A stretch of DNA of 64,000 bases from JAGNKE01 sp964583335 (GCA_964583335.1 CAZOVG010000001.1:248001-312000); one strand, 5' to 3'; positions 25,633-34,575 are shown, counted from the stretch's first letter. Program-made: numbers and translations. The notes: generated from the sequence alone by a model not told the origin.

Positions 25633-26309
25633 TCGTTCTGGGGCTCACGGGTTCGATCGGCATGGGGAAATCGACCGTTGCGTCGATGATGAAGGTTCTG
25701 GGGATTCCGGTGCACGATTCCGACGCCGCCGTTCACAGGCTGCTTGCCCCCAAGAGCGAGGCGCAGGCGGCGTTGCAGGAGGCCTTTCCGCCGCGAGACT
25801 ATCCGGAGGTTTATGATAAGCGCACCAAAACCATCAATCGCCGTGAACTGGGAAAAATCGTGTTTGCGGATGAGCGTTTGCGTTTGGAGCTTGAGAGAAT
25901 CCTGCATCCGCTGGTGCGAAAATCCCAGGACACTTTTTTGCGGGAATGCCGGATCAAGGGATCTGATATCGCCGTGCTTGAAATTCCTCTGCTCTATGAA
26001 ACCGGGGCTGAGCGGCGGATGGATGGCGTGATCGTCGTCAGCGCCCCCGCGTTTTTGCAAAAGGCGCGGGTGATGGCGCGGCCCGGGATGGACGAGGCGA
26101 AGTTCAACGCTATTCTGGCGCGGCAAATACCGGATTCAGAAAAGCGGATGCGGGCGGATTATGTTATTCATACCGGGCTGGGCCGGGCGCAGTCGATGCG
26201 GGAATTGCAGGAGATTTTGCGCATGGTTCGTGCGGGCAAAAGGGGCGAGAGGGTTGAAACCGCGCCCGAGAACGATCACAATCCGATGACCATGCGGATC
26301 CAGCGGTAA
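25629..26309 (+). CDS. coaE: Dephospho-CoA kinase
   Basis: It catalyses the last step of coenzyme A synthesis. The 226-residue protein starts MIVLGLTGSIGMGKSTVASM (Walker A), with HDSDAAVHRLL and EIPLLYETG typical of the family. An upstream in-frame ATG at 25575 lies well inside aroE. The ATG at 25629 makes the usual ATGA overlap and gives the family N-terminus. The C-terminal tail of about 20 residues is longer than usual and charged. Confidence 0.95.
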   Translation: MIVLGLTGSIGMGKSTVASMMKVLGIPVHDSDAAVHRLLAPKSEAQAALQEAFPPRDYPEVYDKRTKTINRRELGKIVFADERLRLELERILHPLVRKSQDTFLRECRIKGSDIAVLEIPLLYETGAERRMDGVIVVSAPAFLQKARVMARPGMDEAKFNAILARQIPDSEKRMRADYVIHTGLGRAQSMRELQEILRMVRAGKRGERVETAPENDHNPMTMRIQR

Positions 26310-26322
26310 GAGTTTTTTTAGC

Positions 26323-27045
26323 ATGATGCGGCAAGCCATCGTTTTCAGACATCATCCCGGGGAAGACCTGAGCTCCTTCTCGCCGATCCTGCGGCAATGC
26401 GGCTATGAATACCGCTATATCAACACACCCAAGCAGCCTATCCCTGCGGAAGAAATCCTCAAGGCCGACCTGCTGATCATCATGGGCGGGCCGATGGGCG
26501 TTTATGAGGCGGACGCGCATCCTTATTTGCTTGAAGAGATCAAGGTCGCGCGGGCACGTCTGGAGAAGGACAAGCCGGTTCTGGGGGTTTGTCTTGGCGC
26601 GCAGATCATGGCGCGGGCGCTGGACGCGGAAGTCTATCCGGGGCCCAACGGGAAGGAAGTCGGCTGGCTTCCGATTCAACTGACCGATGAGGGGAAAAAC
26701 AGCCCCCTCGTCCATCTCGCGCCGGAAAAGACCAGCATGTTCCACTGGCACGGCGATACGTTCGACCTGCCGAAGGGGGCGCTGCGGCTCGCGTCTTCGG
26801 CGCTCTATGAAAATCAGGCCTTCCGGTTCGGGCGGAACGCGCTGGGCGTCCAGTTTCACCCGGAGGTGAGCGAGGTACAAATCAGCGGAACGTTCGAGCA
26901 TTTCGTCGATGACCTTTACGCTTTCGGATGTGTTCGGACCAAGATCGCCGAGTTGGACCGCGATACGGCCACCTATGCCGCCACACTGGAGCGGCAGAAC
27001 GCGTTGTTCATGCAGGCGTGGCTGGAGAATCTTTCCCATGATTGA
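26323..27045 (+). CDS. Class I glutamine amidotransferase-like protein
   Basis: The 240-residue protein has the triad layout of GMP-synthase-like amidotransferases: LGVCLGAQIMARAL (nucleophile Cys) and VQFHPEVSE (His and Glu). FHWHGDTFDLP is also characteristic of the stand-alone GATase1 group. No synthase partner domain is attached. It is inserted between coaE and dnaQ, which are adjacent in many alphaproteobacteria, and overlaps dnaQ by 8 bases. The true acceptor or substrate is unknown. Confidence 0.85.
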   Translation: MMRQAIVFRHHPGEDLSSFSPILRQCGYEYRYINTPKQPIPAEEILKADLLIIMGGPMGVYEADAHPYLLEEIKVARARLEKDKPVLGVCLGAQIMARALDAEVYPGPNGKEVGWLPIQLTDEGKNSPLVHLAPEKTSMFHWHGDTFDLPKGALRLASSALYENQAFRFGRNALGVQFHPEVSEVQISGTFEHFVDDLYAFGCVRTKIAELDRDTATYAATLERQNALFMQAWLENLSHD

Positions 27046-27736
27046 GATCGTTCTGGATACGGAAACGACGGGTCTTGACCCCGAACAGGGGCACAGGGTG
27101 GTCGAGATCGGCGCGGTCGAGTTGCTCAACCATATCCCGACGGGCCGCACCCTGCAGCTTTATATCAACCCGGAGCGGGATATTCCGGCAGAGAGCGTGG
27201 CTATCCACGGGATCACCAACGAGTTCGTCAAGGACAAGCCGGTCTTTTCGCAAGTCTATACGCAGTTTCTGGAATTCATCGGCGAGGACAGCACGCTGGT
27301 CATCCATAACGCCGAATTCGACATGCGGTTCCTGAATTATGAATTGAAGCTGGTGGGGCATGCGCCGCTGGCCTGGAGCCGCGCGCTGGACACGGCCGCG
27401 ATGGCACGAAGGAAGTTTCCGGGTTCGCCCGCCAATCTGGACGCGCTGTGCCGTCGGTTCGGGATCGACAATTCCAACCGGACGTTTCACGGCGCGTTGC
27501 TTGACTCGGAATTGCTGGCCGAGGTTTACCTTGAGCTTCTGGGCGGGCGGCAGCACGGGCTGGGGCTCGTCGCGGAAAGCTCGGGAGCTGCCGCACAAAA
27601 AGACCATGCGCCCAAAAAAGACCGGGTTTTTCGCCCGGCCCGCCCTCATGCCGCCAGCGCCGAAGAGTTGGCCGCGCATGAGGAAATGCTGGCCTCCCTT
27701 AAGAATCCTCTCTGGAAGCAAAAAGATAGCGCGTAG
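27038..27736 (+). CDS. dnaQ: DNA polymerase III epsilon subunit (3'-5' exonuclease)
   Basis: This is the proofreading exonuclease of the replicative polymerase. The 232-residue protein has Exo I EIVLDTETTGLD, Exo II HNAEFDMRFLN and Exo III FHGALLDSELLAEVY, so the metal ligands are intact. The ATG at 27038 was chosen because it gives the standard MIEIVLDTETTG start. The C-terminal tail (about 185-232) is the polymerase-interacting extension. It ends the secB-to-dnaQ string. Confidence 0.95.
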   Translation: MIEIVLDTETTGLDPEQGHRVVEIGAVELLNHIPTGRTLQLYINPERDIPAESVAIHGITNEFVKDKPVFSQVYTQFLEFIGEDSTLVIHNAEFDMRFLNYELKLVGHAPLAWSRALDTAAMARRKFPGSPANLDALCRRFGIDNSNRTFHGALLDSELLAEVYLELLGGRQHGLGLVAESSGAAAQKDHAPKKDRVFRPARPHAASAEELAAHEEMLASLKNPLWKQKDSA

Positions 27737-27751
27737 AGCGTAAGTCTCCGG

Positions 27752-29011
27752 TTATTGCTGGTCGGCCTTGGTGATTTGGCGGATTTCCGCATTTTCCAGC
27801 GCGGGGAAAATCTTGCGGGCCAGATCGGCGTCGCGGAAGGGGACGCTTTCAACGATGGTCGCCTCCAGATCGTAGAGGATATGGAAGAGGTGCGACTGGT
27901 TGATCGGGTCCTCCATGCCGCAGTAAAGCGGATCAGAGAGAATCTCGGCGCCGAAGCCCTGCAGATAGGCCGTACGGTCAGGCAGGCAGGACAGAACCTC
28001 GATATTGATCGCCGTGGGTTTCTTTTTGCCGAAGGGGTTGTGCTCGCGGGTTTCCTTGAGAACGTCGTCGAGATATTCGAGCGTGTTGTGGTCGCAGGTA
28101 TTGACGCGCGTCTCGCAACGGAACCACTGGCGGAAGGCGGTCGCCGCCGCCTGCCCGTTGAAATGACCAGCGGCGCTGCGCTCCAGATAGGCGGAGAAGG
28201 CCATCGCCATGTCGCCGTTCTCTGAGCCGATGAGGTGGCGCCACAGATCGGGATAGGCGCCGCTGCGGAGTTCCCACGCCACGATGACGGAGAGCACATC
28301 GCAATCCGCCGCGCGGACTCGTTCCATGGTCATGACGTGTTCGACCTTGTAATCTTCATCGAAGCCGCCGTGGCGTTTTTCCTGCCAGATGTCGCGCAGG
28401 GCCTTGATGAGGGTCACAATCACCGTGTTCTTGAAATAGACGGAACGGCCCAGTGCGGTCGGCGTCAGGGCGTTGCTGTCGAGCAGGATCAGTTTTTCCT
28501 CGACGTCGATCCAGTAATCGCCGCCGCTGAGATCAAAGAGGGCGATCTGCCATTTTGCGGCCAGGGCCTCAAGCACCATCGGGCGAGCGGTGGGGCTTTC
28601 GTTGATGATCGCAAAGCAGCGGCTGAGGACCTCGCCGTAGGAGCAGAAGGCGGTCTGATCGTTATTTAACTGAGAGGCACCGGCGAGCAGGTCCTGAATG
28701 GTCCAGCGCTCAAGCTCGGACAGGCCGAGGGTCATTTTTTCGGCGATCAGGTCATAAGTGGTTTTGGGAGTCCATTTTGACTTCAACGCAGCCGCCCCAT
28801 CGTTCGTCAGAAAATCGAAATCGTAGAGCGGGCGATCATTCCTCTGATCCGAATTTGAGGTGAATGATATTTTCGCCGGTTGTGCTTCGACGTTTGCGTC
28901 CGCCCTTTGTCCCTGCGAGGCGTCTGCCCGGTTTTCGTGCGTTCTGAGCGTCGCTATCTGTCTCTTGAGATCCGAAAAGTTGAATAATTTTTGCGGTTGG
29001 TTCGCTTGCAT
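27752..29011 (-). CDS. Unknown protein, paralog of the overlapping upstream gene
   Basis: The protein (about 419 residues from 29011) is soluble with no signal peptide. It shares with the product of 28836-30179 a region of the form A-L-R-x-x-WQ ... RVRAADCDVLSVIVAWELRSGAYPDLW, then AFRQWFRCE (AVFEAWFLSE in the paralog) and NPFGKKKP (MPFGKNYL there). That makes the two paralogs. The ATG at 29011 follows an AGGA; an ATG at 29044 is possible. The coding region overlaps the upstream gene by 176 bases in another frame, which is unusual for paralogs. In the paralog the shared helix reads TRELRRHWQ, suggesting descent from an HExxH-type peptidase that has lost its histidine. Function unknown. Confidence 0.7.
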   Translation of the reverse strand: MQANQPQKLFNFSDLKRQIATLRTHENRADASQGQRADANVEAQPAKISFTSNSDQRNDRPLYDFDFLTNDGAAALKSKWTPKTTYDLIAEKMTLGLSELERWTIQDLLAGASQLNNDQTAFCSYGEVLSRCFAIINESPTARPMVLEALAAKWQIALFDLSGGDYWIDVEEKLILLDSNALTPTALGRSVYFKNTVIVTLIKALRDIWQEKRHGGFDEDYKVEHVMTMERVRAADCDVLSVIVAWELRSGAYPDLWRHLIGSENGDMAMAFSAYLERSAAGHFNGQAAATAFRQWFRCETRVNTCDHNTLEYLDDVLKETREHNPFGKKKPTAINIEVLSCLPDRTAYLQGFGAEILSDPLYCGMEDPINQSHLFHILYDLEATIVESVPFRDADLARKIFPALENAEIRQITKADQQ

Positions 29012-30179
29012 GGGTGGGGTCCTGACCTTTGGATTTGACCACATGACGAATGTCGTGTGTGGATAAGTCCAGACCGTTTTGCAAGTCGTGTTCCGTTTCC
29101 TTAAACGAGCGCTCGAACTTGATGAACCAAAGGAAATTCGCGTTCGAGCGGTCGCGCACCTCCGTGAAAATGGGGTCGTTCATGATGATGCTGGCATGGA
29201 TAGCCAGGTAATTTTTGCCGAACGGCATGCTGCCCAGACCCGAGATCAATTCGGCGGTCAGGGTCTTGGAGGACTGGATGTCGCTGAAGACGTAGCCGCG
29301 ATAGTCGGCAAGCATTGCCTGCACGAGTTTTTTATCCTGAAGGCGGCAGCGTTCGGAAAGGAACCATGCCTCAAACACGGCGGCACTGGCCGTGCCGTTG
29401 TTGATGGTGCGGAAATCCTCGTTCGCCTCGCGGGCATAGGCGCGGCCCAGATCGTACATGGGGGAGTCCTCGATGCGGTCCCAGACGGCGCGATAGCCGG
29501 AGAGTTGAAGCTCCCATGCGACGCGGACCATTGCGGAGGTCAGATCGGCCTCCTGAACGCGGTTCACGAGAATGGCGTTGTCGGGGTGGAAGAGCAGGGG
29601 GTTGATCAATGCGCCTTGGCGGTGCTGCCAGTGGCGGCGCAGTTCGCGCGTAAGCAAAAGTATCTGCTCAGGCTGTTCCATGTCGGGATTGATGAGAATG
29701 GTCGCGCTGCGGCGATCATAGAAAGCGTTTTCGATCTGGCGGCTGTTCATGATCTTCACGCCGTGCTTGTCGGCCAGTTCAATGAAGGCGGCAGCCATAC
29801 GGCTTTGGCGGATGATAGAGACGAGCGTCTGGGCAGAATTTTCATCGGCGATGGCGAATTCGTTGCTCAGGGCGGTTTCGATATTTTCGGAAAATTCTTT
29901 CATCCGCTGTTCGCGGTCTTCGGCGGGGTAAATCGCGTATTTTTCGTAGGACGCGATTTCTTCCTTCAGCAGCTCGATCTCGCGTTCGAGGATGGCATCG
30001 TCATATCCGGTTTCAAAGATATCCTCGCCGTCGAACTCGTCGTCGTCGAAATAGAAAAGCGGCGTGTCGTCGATGATCGTGCACAGGACGGGCTGTTCAT
30101 GGTTCAGCGTATAGGCCACGCGGCAAACGCGCTCGCTGCGGCTTTTCGGACCAAAAGTTTTTTCAATGATATCGCTCAT
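28836..30179 (-). CDS. Unknown protein, paralog of the overlapping downstream gene
   Basis: The 447-residue protein has an N-terminal part rich in acidic residues (FYFDDDEFDGEDIFETGYDD, about 43-62) and a middle with ATILINPDMEQPEQILLLTRELRRHWQHRQG. It then has RVQEADLTSAMVRVAWELQ and AVFEAWFLSE, both shared with its paralog, and ends in a basic tail (RRLAGTKGGRKRRS). TRELRRHWQ lies where a peptidase-like HExRH helix could have been, but the first His is missing, so activity is doubtful. A perfect DnaA-box-like TGTGGATAA sits within it at 29058-29066. Two CtrA-type boxes lie 150-190 bases upstream of its start. Confidence 0.75.
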   Translation of the reverse strand: MSDIIEKTFGPKSRSERVCRVAYTLNHEQPVLCTIIDDTPLFYFDDDEFDGEDIFETGYDDAILEREIELLKEEIASYEKYAIYPAEDREQRMKEFSENIETALSNEFAIADENSAQTLVSIIRQSRMAAAFIELADKHGVKIMNSRQIENAFYDRRSATILINPDMEQPEQILLLTRELRRHWQHRQGALINPLLFHPDNAILVNRVQEADLTSAMVRVAWELQLSGYRAVWDRIEDSPMYDLGRAYAREANEDFRTINNGTASAAVFEAWFLSERCRLQDKKLVQAMLADYRGYVFSDIQSSKTLTAELISGLGSMPFGKNYLAIHASIIMNDPIFTEVRDRSNANFLWFIKFERSFKETEHDLQNGLDLSTHDIRHVVKSKGQDPTHASEPTAKIIQLFGSQETDSDAQNARKPGRRLAGTKGGRKRRSTTGENIIHLKFGSEE

Positions 30180-30416
30180 TTCGACTTGGAACCATCCTGC
30201 TCAAACTGTCCAGACCCCCGCAGTTTCCTGCGTATGAGATCAATTATGCCCGTGGATGGGTTAAAGCTTTCCTACCAAAACAGGAAAAAATCGACCTGTT
30301 TTTAAAAAAATATCTGTTTTTAGACAATGACTTAACAGATGGTTAAGCAGGATTTAAGGAAAGCTTAAAATAGCGTTGAAAAGGGGCTGTGCCCTACCCG
30401 GCTGGCTGCGCGCGGC
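30180..30416. other. AT-rich intergenic region with CtrA boxes, candidate origin/control region
   Basis: The 237 bases hold no gene. TTAA-CAGATGG-TTAA at 30332-30346 and TTAA-GGAAAGC-TTAA at 30354-30368 are both perfect TTAA-N7-TTAA CtrA-type motifs, 22 bp apart, next to A/T runs (30298-30325). The gene context (ppsR-maf-aroE-coaE-dnaQ to the left, hemE-hemH to the right) is that of the Caulobacter/Rickettsia origin. Confidence 0.5.
30332..30368. promoter_or_regulatory. Two perfect CtrA-type binding motifs
   Basis: Two TTAA-N7-TTAA motifs on one face, 22 bp apart (two helical turns). They lie upstream of the unknown gene at 28836-30179. A third near match, TTAA-N7-CTAA, is at 31095-31109. 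Confidence 0.6.
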
Positions 30417-31031
30417 TTACTGGCCTGTGGCGTGGTCCAGAACCGGCATTTTTTCGAGGAGGATGTCGTGGTTGCCCATGACCACCTTGCCGTTGGGTTC
30501 GACATAGATATCGGCCTTGAACAGGGTGTCCTTCAGCATCATCTTGGCTTCGAGCTTGTAGACGCCGTGCTTCAGTTTTTCGATGATTTTCAGGGGTTCG
30601 ACCAACTTGCCCAGCGATTTGCGCTCGGCGGGCGAGGGTTCTTCCTTCCATTGAATGTTCTCAAGGCTTTCCGCGACGACAAAGCGGCCGTGGCGGCCCC
30701 GGACATGGGAGAAGAAGAAGCGGACATATTCGAGGACGCTCTCCTGATCGAGCGTCAGGGGGGCCTTTTCGTTGACCGCGTAAATCGGGCGATAAGTCCA
30801 GTCCAGAAGCGTGTAGGTCGAATCCCGTTCCAGCGCAAAGCGTTGCAGGGGCGGGTTCGTGGCATGGTCGGATATATCCAGAAAGCGATATCCGGGGTAA
30901 AATGGGAGCTCGATCGCCAAAATCGTGGTTTCCAGCGGGTCGAAGGTGCTGCCATCAACGAGTTTGTTGACCTGATCGACGATCACGGCCACTTCATCAA
31001 TTTCTAGTTTTTTAAACGCTTCCTGAAACAT
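30417..31031 (-). CDS. Unknown conserved-looking cytoplasmic protein
   Basis: The 204-residue mixed alpha/beta protein has no signal peptide. Visible segments are LAIELPFYPGYRFLDISD, LLDWTYRPIYAVNEKAPL, VRFFFSHVRGRHGRFVVAES and a C-terminal KMMLKDTLFKADIYVEPNGKVVMGN. It looks like a complete small domain, but I do not recognise it. It is transcribed away from hemE and lies between the two AT-rich stretches of the candidate origin region. Confidence 0.7.
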   Translation of the reverse strand: MFQEAFKKLEIDEVAVIVDQVNKLVDGSTFDPLETTILAIELPFYPGYRFLDISDHATNPPLQRFALERDSTYTLLDWTYRPIYAVNEKAPLTLDQESVLEYVRFFFSHVRGRHGRFVVAESLENIQWKEEPSPAERKSLGKLVEPLKIIEKLKHGVYKLEAKMMLKDTLFKADIYVEPNGKVVMGNHDILLEKMPVLDHATGQ

Positions 31032-31435
31032 ATCGATTCGCGAATCTCTATTAGGTTTGGGGGAACCCCATGACCGTATCTGACATAAAATATATTAATA
31101 TCATACTAATGCTCTGTAAAACTCTGTGTGGGAATCGAAGAGCGGTTTTTGTATTAAAATGAGGATGAAGTTACCCATATTTTATCCCGGATCGGGTTTG
31201 GGTGCTTATACCTAACGGGAAAAAGACACAGGCTTAAATCGAGCTATCGGGAGTAATCGAGTCGAATCGCCGGGTTTGCAAGAGGGTTGCTTTTCGGGAG
31301 CCTGTGAATGGAATCCGTAATAAGTTTGATCCCCAGTTTGCACACCCCCCTACTATCTAAAAAAACCTTTTTAAAAAATCTTTTTCTATTTTTATTTTTC
31401 GTTATCCTGAGGGCGTTTTCAGGAGGATGGATTGA
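31032..31435. other. AT-rich intergenic region upstream of hemE
   Basis: These 404 bases contain no gene. They hold a CtrA-like near match (31095-31109), TTATCC-type partial DnaA motifs (about 31180 and 31402), and a very A/T-rich tract of A and T runs (31356-31400) just before the hemE ribosome-binding site. The tract could be an unwinding element. In Caulobacter and Rickettsia oriC lies beside hemE. No perfect DnaA box is seen in it. Confidence 0.4.
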
Positions 31436-32488
31436 ATGGTCGGCGTTAAGAAAAATATGCTTGAAGCGCTTGGCAAGCACAAGCCGGACCATGTGCCGTT
31501 CTGGTTCATGCGGCAGGCCGGGCGGTATTTGCCGGAATACCGGGAGCTGCGCAAGCAGGCCGGGGGGTTTCTGGATATGGTTTATAACCCCGATCTGGCG
31601 GCGGAGGTCACGTTGCAGCCGATCCGGCGGTTCGGGATGGACGGAGCGATTTTGTTTTCGGATATTCTGGTTATTCCGCAGGCTTTGGGGCAAAAGCTTG
31701 AGTTTCTTGAGGGTGAGGGGCCGAAGTTGGAGCCGATCCGCGACGGCGCGGGCGCGGCCAAGCTGACTTTCAAGAATTTCGATGCGGTTCTGGCGCCAGT
31801 TTACGAGACCGTGAAGAAGGTGCGTTCCGGTCTTGTTGCGGAAGGCGCGGCCAGTACGACGATGATCGGGTTTGCCGGGGCGCCGTGGACGGTGGCGTGT
31901 TACATGGTCGAGGGTGGTTCGAGCCGGGATTTCCATGAGATCAAGCTGATGGCTTACCGGAATCCTGAGGTTCTTGAGGCGATGATGGATGTGCTGGTCG
32001 AGGCGACGGCGGCTTATCTGATCCGGCAAATTCAGGCCGGGGCGGAGGTCGTTCAGATTTTCGACAGCTGGGCCGGGGCGCTGGACTCACAGCTATTCAG
32101 GAAGTGGGTCTGCCGCCCGACGCGCAAGATCATCGACCTGATCCGAGACCCCTACCCCCGTGTTCCGATTATCGGGTTTCCGCGCGGCGCGGGCGTGAAT
32201 TATATTACCTATCTTCAGGATACGGGCGTAGACGCGGTTTCTTTGGACCCGCAGATCGACCCCAAGTGGGCGGCGCGGATCCTTCAGACCAGTGTTCCGG
32301 TGCAGGGCAATCTCGATCCGGCGTGTTTGTTGGCCGGGGGCGACGCGCTGGTGATGGGTGTAGAAAAAATCGTCAAGGATTTCTCCGGCGGGCCGTTCGT
32401 TTTCAATCTGGGCCATGGTATCCACAAGGATACGCCGGTGGAACATGTCGAGTTGATGGTTAAAACCTTGCGGAGTCTGAGCGTATGA
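31436..32488 (+). CDS. hemE: Uroporphyrinogen decarboxylase
   Basis: It decarboxylates uroporphyrinogen III to coproporphyrinogen III. The 350-residue protein shows PFWFMRQAGRYLPEYRELR (substrate-binding Arg region), GFAGAPWTVACYMVEG, IFDSWAGAL and NLGHGIHKDTPVEHV. The ATG at 31436 has GGAGG upstream. It overlaps hemH by 4 bases (ATGA). This gene flanks the origin in Caulobacter-type genomes. Confidence 0.95.
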   Translation: MVGVKKNMLEALGKHKPDHVPFWFMRQAGRYLPEYRELRKQAGGFLDMVYNPDLAAEVTLQPIRRFGMDGAILFSDILVIPQALGQKLEFLEGEGPKLEPIRDGAGAAKLTFKNFDAVLAPVYETVKKVRSGLVAEGAASTTMIGFAGAPWTVACYMVEGGSSRDFHEIKLMAYRNPEVLEAMMDVLVEATAAYLIRQIQAGAEVVQIFDSWAGALDSQLFRKWVCRPTRKIIDLIRDPYPRVPIIGFPRGAGVNYITYLQDTGVDAVSLDPQIDPKWAARILQTSVPVQGNLDPACLLAGGDALVMGVEKIVKDFSGGPFVFNLGHGIHKDTPVEHVELMVKTLRSLSV

Positions 32489-33567
32489 GCAAGATCGCGG
32501 TCGTTCTGTTCAATCTCGGCGGGCCGGATTCCAAGGGGTCGATCAAGCCGTTCCTGATGAATTTCTTCATGGATAAAAATATCATCGGGGCCCCTATTCC
32601 GATCCGGTGTTTTCTGGCGGCTTATATCAGCTCCAAACGCTCCAAGCGCGAGGCTTCGGATAGTTACAAGGAGCTTGGGGATAAATCGCCCCTGCTTGAG
32701 AATTCAAAGGCGCAAGCGGCGGCGCTGGAGAAGGTTTTGAACGTGGGCGCCAAGGGCGAGACGTTCAAGGTGTTCGTCTCCATGAGGTACTGGCACCCCA
32801 TGGCGCCGCAGGTGGTGCGGGAGGTGCGGGACTGGGGGGCGGACCGGCTCGTGTTTTTGCCGCTCTATCCGCAGTTTTCGACGACGACGACCTGGTCCTC
32901 GCTTGAGAACTGGAAGAAGGCGACGGACATCGCGGGCTATCATCCCCCGTCCAGCGTGGTTTGCTGTTATCCCGAGAATGCGGGGTTTGTGAAGGCTTCG
33001 GTTGAGAACATCCTGTCGGTCTACAAACAGGCGCAGGCGGACGGGCATCCAAATCCGCGCGTTTTGTTTTCCGCGCACGGGTTGCCCGAGAAGATTATCA
33101 AAGGCGGTGACCCCTATCAGTGGCAGTGCGAGCAGAGCGCGGCCCGGATCGTCGAGGGTCTGTGTGCGGCGTTGGGGGTTTCTGCGATCGACTGGCAGGG
33201 TTGTTATCAGAGCCGGGTGGGGCCGCTCAAATGGATCGGGCCGTCGGTCGAGGAGGCGCTGGAGAAGGCGGCCTTAGATAAAAAGCCCGTAATTATTTAT
33301 CCGCACGCCTTTACGCAGGAGCATGTGGAGACGCTGGTCGAACTGGATATCGAATACCGGCATGTGGCCGAAAAACTTGCCCTGCCCGGCTATTACCGGG
33401 CGCAGACTGTGGGCGTTTCGCCGGCCTATATCGAGGGGATGGCGCAGCTGGTGCGCGATCATGTCGGGAAGACGGGCGTGTGCGCGGAGGGCGGAAAGGC
33501 GATCTGCCCGGCGGAGTTCGGGCGGTGCTGTATGCGTTCGGGGCTTGATTTATCGAAGGCCGCCTAG
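32485..33567 (+). CDS. hemH: Ferrochelatase
   Basis: It inserts Fe2+ into protoporphyrin IX. The 360-residue protein has VVLFNLGGPDS, SMRYWHPMAP, LPLYPQFSTTTTWSS, the FSAHGLPEKII motif (catalytic His), WQGCYQSRVGPLKW and HVETLVELDIEYR. Its C-terminus has several Cys (CAEGGKAICPAEFGRCCMRSG), which could suit the [2Fe-2S] cluster known in some bacterial ferrochelatases. It is co-translated with hemE. Confidence 0.94.
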   Translation: MSKIAVVLFNLGGPDSKGSIKPFLMNFFMDKNIIGAPIPIRCFLAAYISSKRSKREASDSYKELGDKSPLLENSKAQAAALEKVLNVGAKGETFKVFVSMRYWHPMAPQVVREVRDWGADRLVFLPLYPQFSTTTTWSSLENWKKATDIAGYHPPSSVVCCYPENAGFVKASVENILSVYKQAQADGHPNPRVLFSAHGLPEKIIKGGDPYQWQCEQSAARIVEGLCAALGVSAIDWQGCYQSRVGPLKWIGPSVEEALEKAALDKKPVIIYPHAFTQEHVETLVELDIEYRHVAEKLALPGYYRAQTVGVSPAYIEGMAQLVRDHVGKTGVCAEGGKAICPAEFGRCCMRSGLDLSKAA

Positions 33568-33917
33568 TTTTTATCGGAGGTCGGCGTTATGGCGGTTTGC
33601 TCATAGCGGGAAAAGAAATCATCGGGGCTGTGGTCGTATTCGATCTTGCCCCAGATCAGGTTGAGCGCGAGAAAAGGCACGATCATGCCCTTGGCGAATT
33701 CCACGGGCACATGGTCTTTGTATTCACGGGCAGTCTTGAGGGCCGGGAAGAGGCAGGTCAGAGCCGCCACCGCGAGATACGGCGCGGCGAATTCGTTGGG
33801 TGTGTCGATCAGCTCCGCCGCGCCCTTGCCGAAGGCGCCGGCCAGGCCGACGTAAGTGGCGGAGACGAAGCCCGCGACCTGGGTATCCGATTTTCTTTGT
33901 TTTTCTTCCTTATCCAT
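33564..33917 (-). CDS. Unknown small membrane protein
   Basis: The protein (117 residues from 33917) has Ala/Gly-rich hydrophobic segments (VAGFVSATYVGLAGAFGKG, YLAVAALTCLFPAL, KGMIVPFLALNLIWG) that may span the membrane. It is convergent with hemH, overlapping its stop by 4 bases, and lies between hemH and hemJ. An upstream in-frame start at 33971 exists but adds a non-family-like Cys-rich stretch. No recognised motif. Confidence 0.65.
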   Translation of the reverse strand: MDKEEKQRKSDTQVAGFVSATYVGLAGAFGKGAAELIDTPNEFAAPYLAVAALTCLFPALKTAREYKDHVPVEFAKGMIVPFLALNLIWGKIEYDHSPDDFFSRYEQTAITPTSDKN

Positions 33918-34030
33918 CGCCTTGTCTTTATTCCCGCATTGTGGTGAAGTTGGGCCGTTGCGGCGGCACAAGGTTGCTTATGTCAAAAAAGCCGTAATTC
34001 CGCAAGTTTTGTAACGCCGGGGGAGCCGAC

Positions 34031-34480
34031 ATGGATGATTTTCTGACCGCGCATTTCGAGTGGATCCGGGCGTTGCATATCATCAGCGTCATGGCGTGGA
34101 TGGCGGGGATGCTTTATCTGCCGCGCCTGTTTGTCTATCACGCCGATGTTGCCAAGGGCTCGGAGATGTCGGAAACCTTCAAGATCATGGAGCGGCGTTT
34201 GCTTAAGATCATCATCAACCCGGCGATGATCGCGGCGTGGGTTTTCGGGCTGCTGATGCTGTATTCAAACTGGGGGGTCTATAAGACCGCCGGGTGGATG
34301 CATACGAAGTTGCTGATCGTTGTGCTGCTCTCGGGCGTACACGGAGTTCTGGCCAAACGGGTGAAGGTCTTCGCGCGGGACGAGAACGAAAAAAGCGCCC
34401 GCTATTTCCGGATTCTTAATGAAGTTCCGACTATTATGATGATCATCATCGTCATTCTGGCTGTAGTTGAGCCGTTCTAG
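34031..34480 (+). CDS. hemJ: Protoporphyrinogen IX oxidase HemJ
   Basis: HemJ is the membrane protoporphyrinogen oxidase used by many alphaproteobacteria and cyanobacteria. The 149-residue protein has four spans and the conserved ALHIISVMAWMAGMLYLPRLFVYH, with the heme-ligand-type His. It also has IIINPAMIAAWVFGLLMLY, GWMHTKLLIVVLLSGVHG and a C-terminal span (NEVPTIMMIIIVILAV). With hemE and hemH nearby it completes the late heme steps of this cluster, except for coproporphyrinogen oxidase. Confidence 0.92.
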   Translation: MDDFLTAHFEWIRALHIISVMAWMAGMLYLPRLFVYHADVAKGSEMSETFKIMERRLLKIIINPAMIAAWVFGLLMLYSNWGVYKTAGWMHTKLLIVVLLSGVHGVLAKRVKVFARDENEKSARYFRILNEVPTIMMIIIVILAVVEPF

Positions 34481-34575
34481 AGACTAATTTCATTCAATTA
34501 CAATGGTTTATTAGCAATTCCCTGATATTCAGGTCAAGAAATCCGACCCAACGGGTTACCGATATACATATTCTC

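Noticed and set aside
24176..26309. Small-step overlaps of maf, aroE and coaE as possible gene fusions
   Set aside because: Each has its own start and normal length; 4-base overlaps are ordinary coupling.
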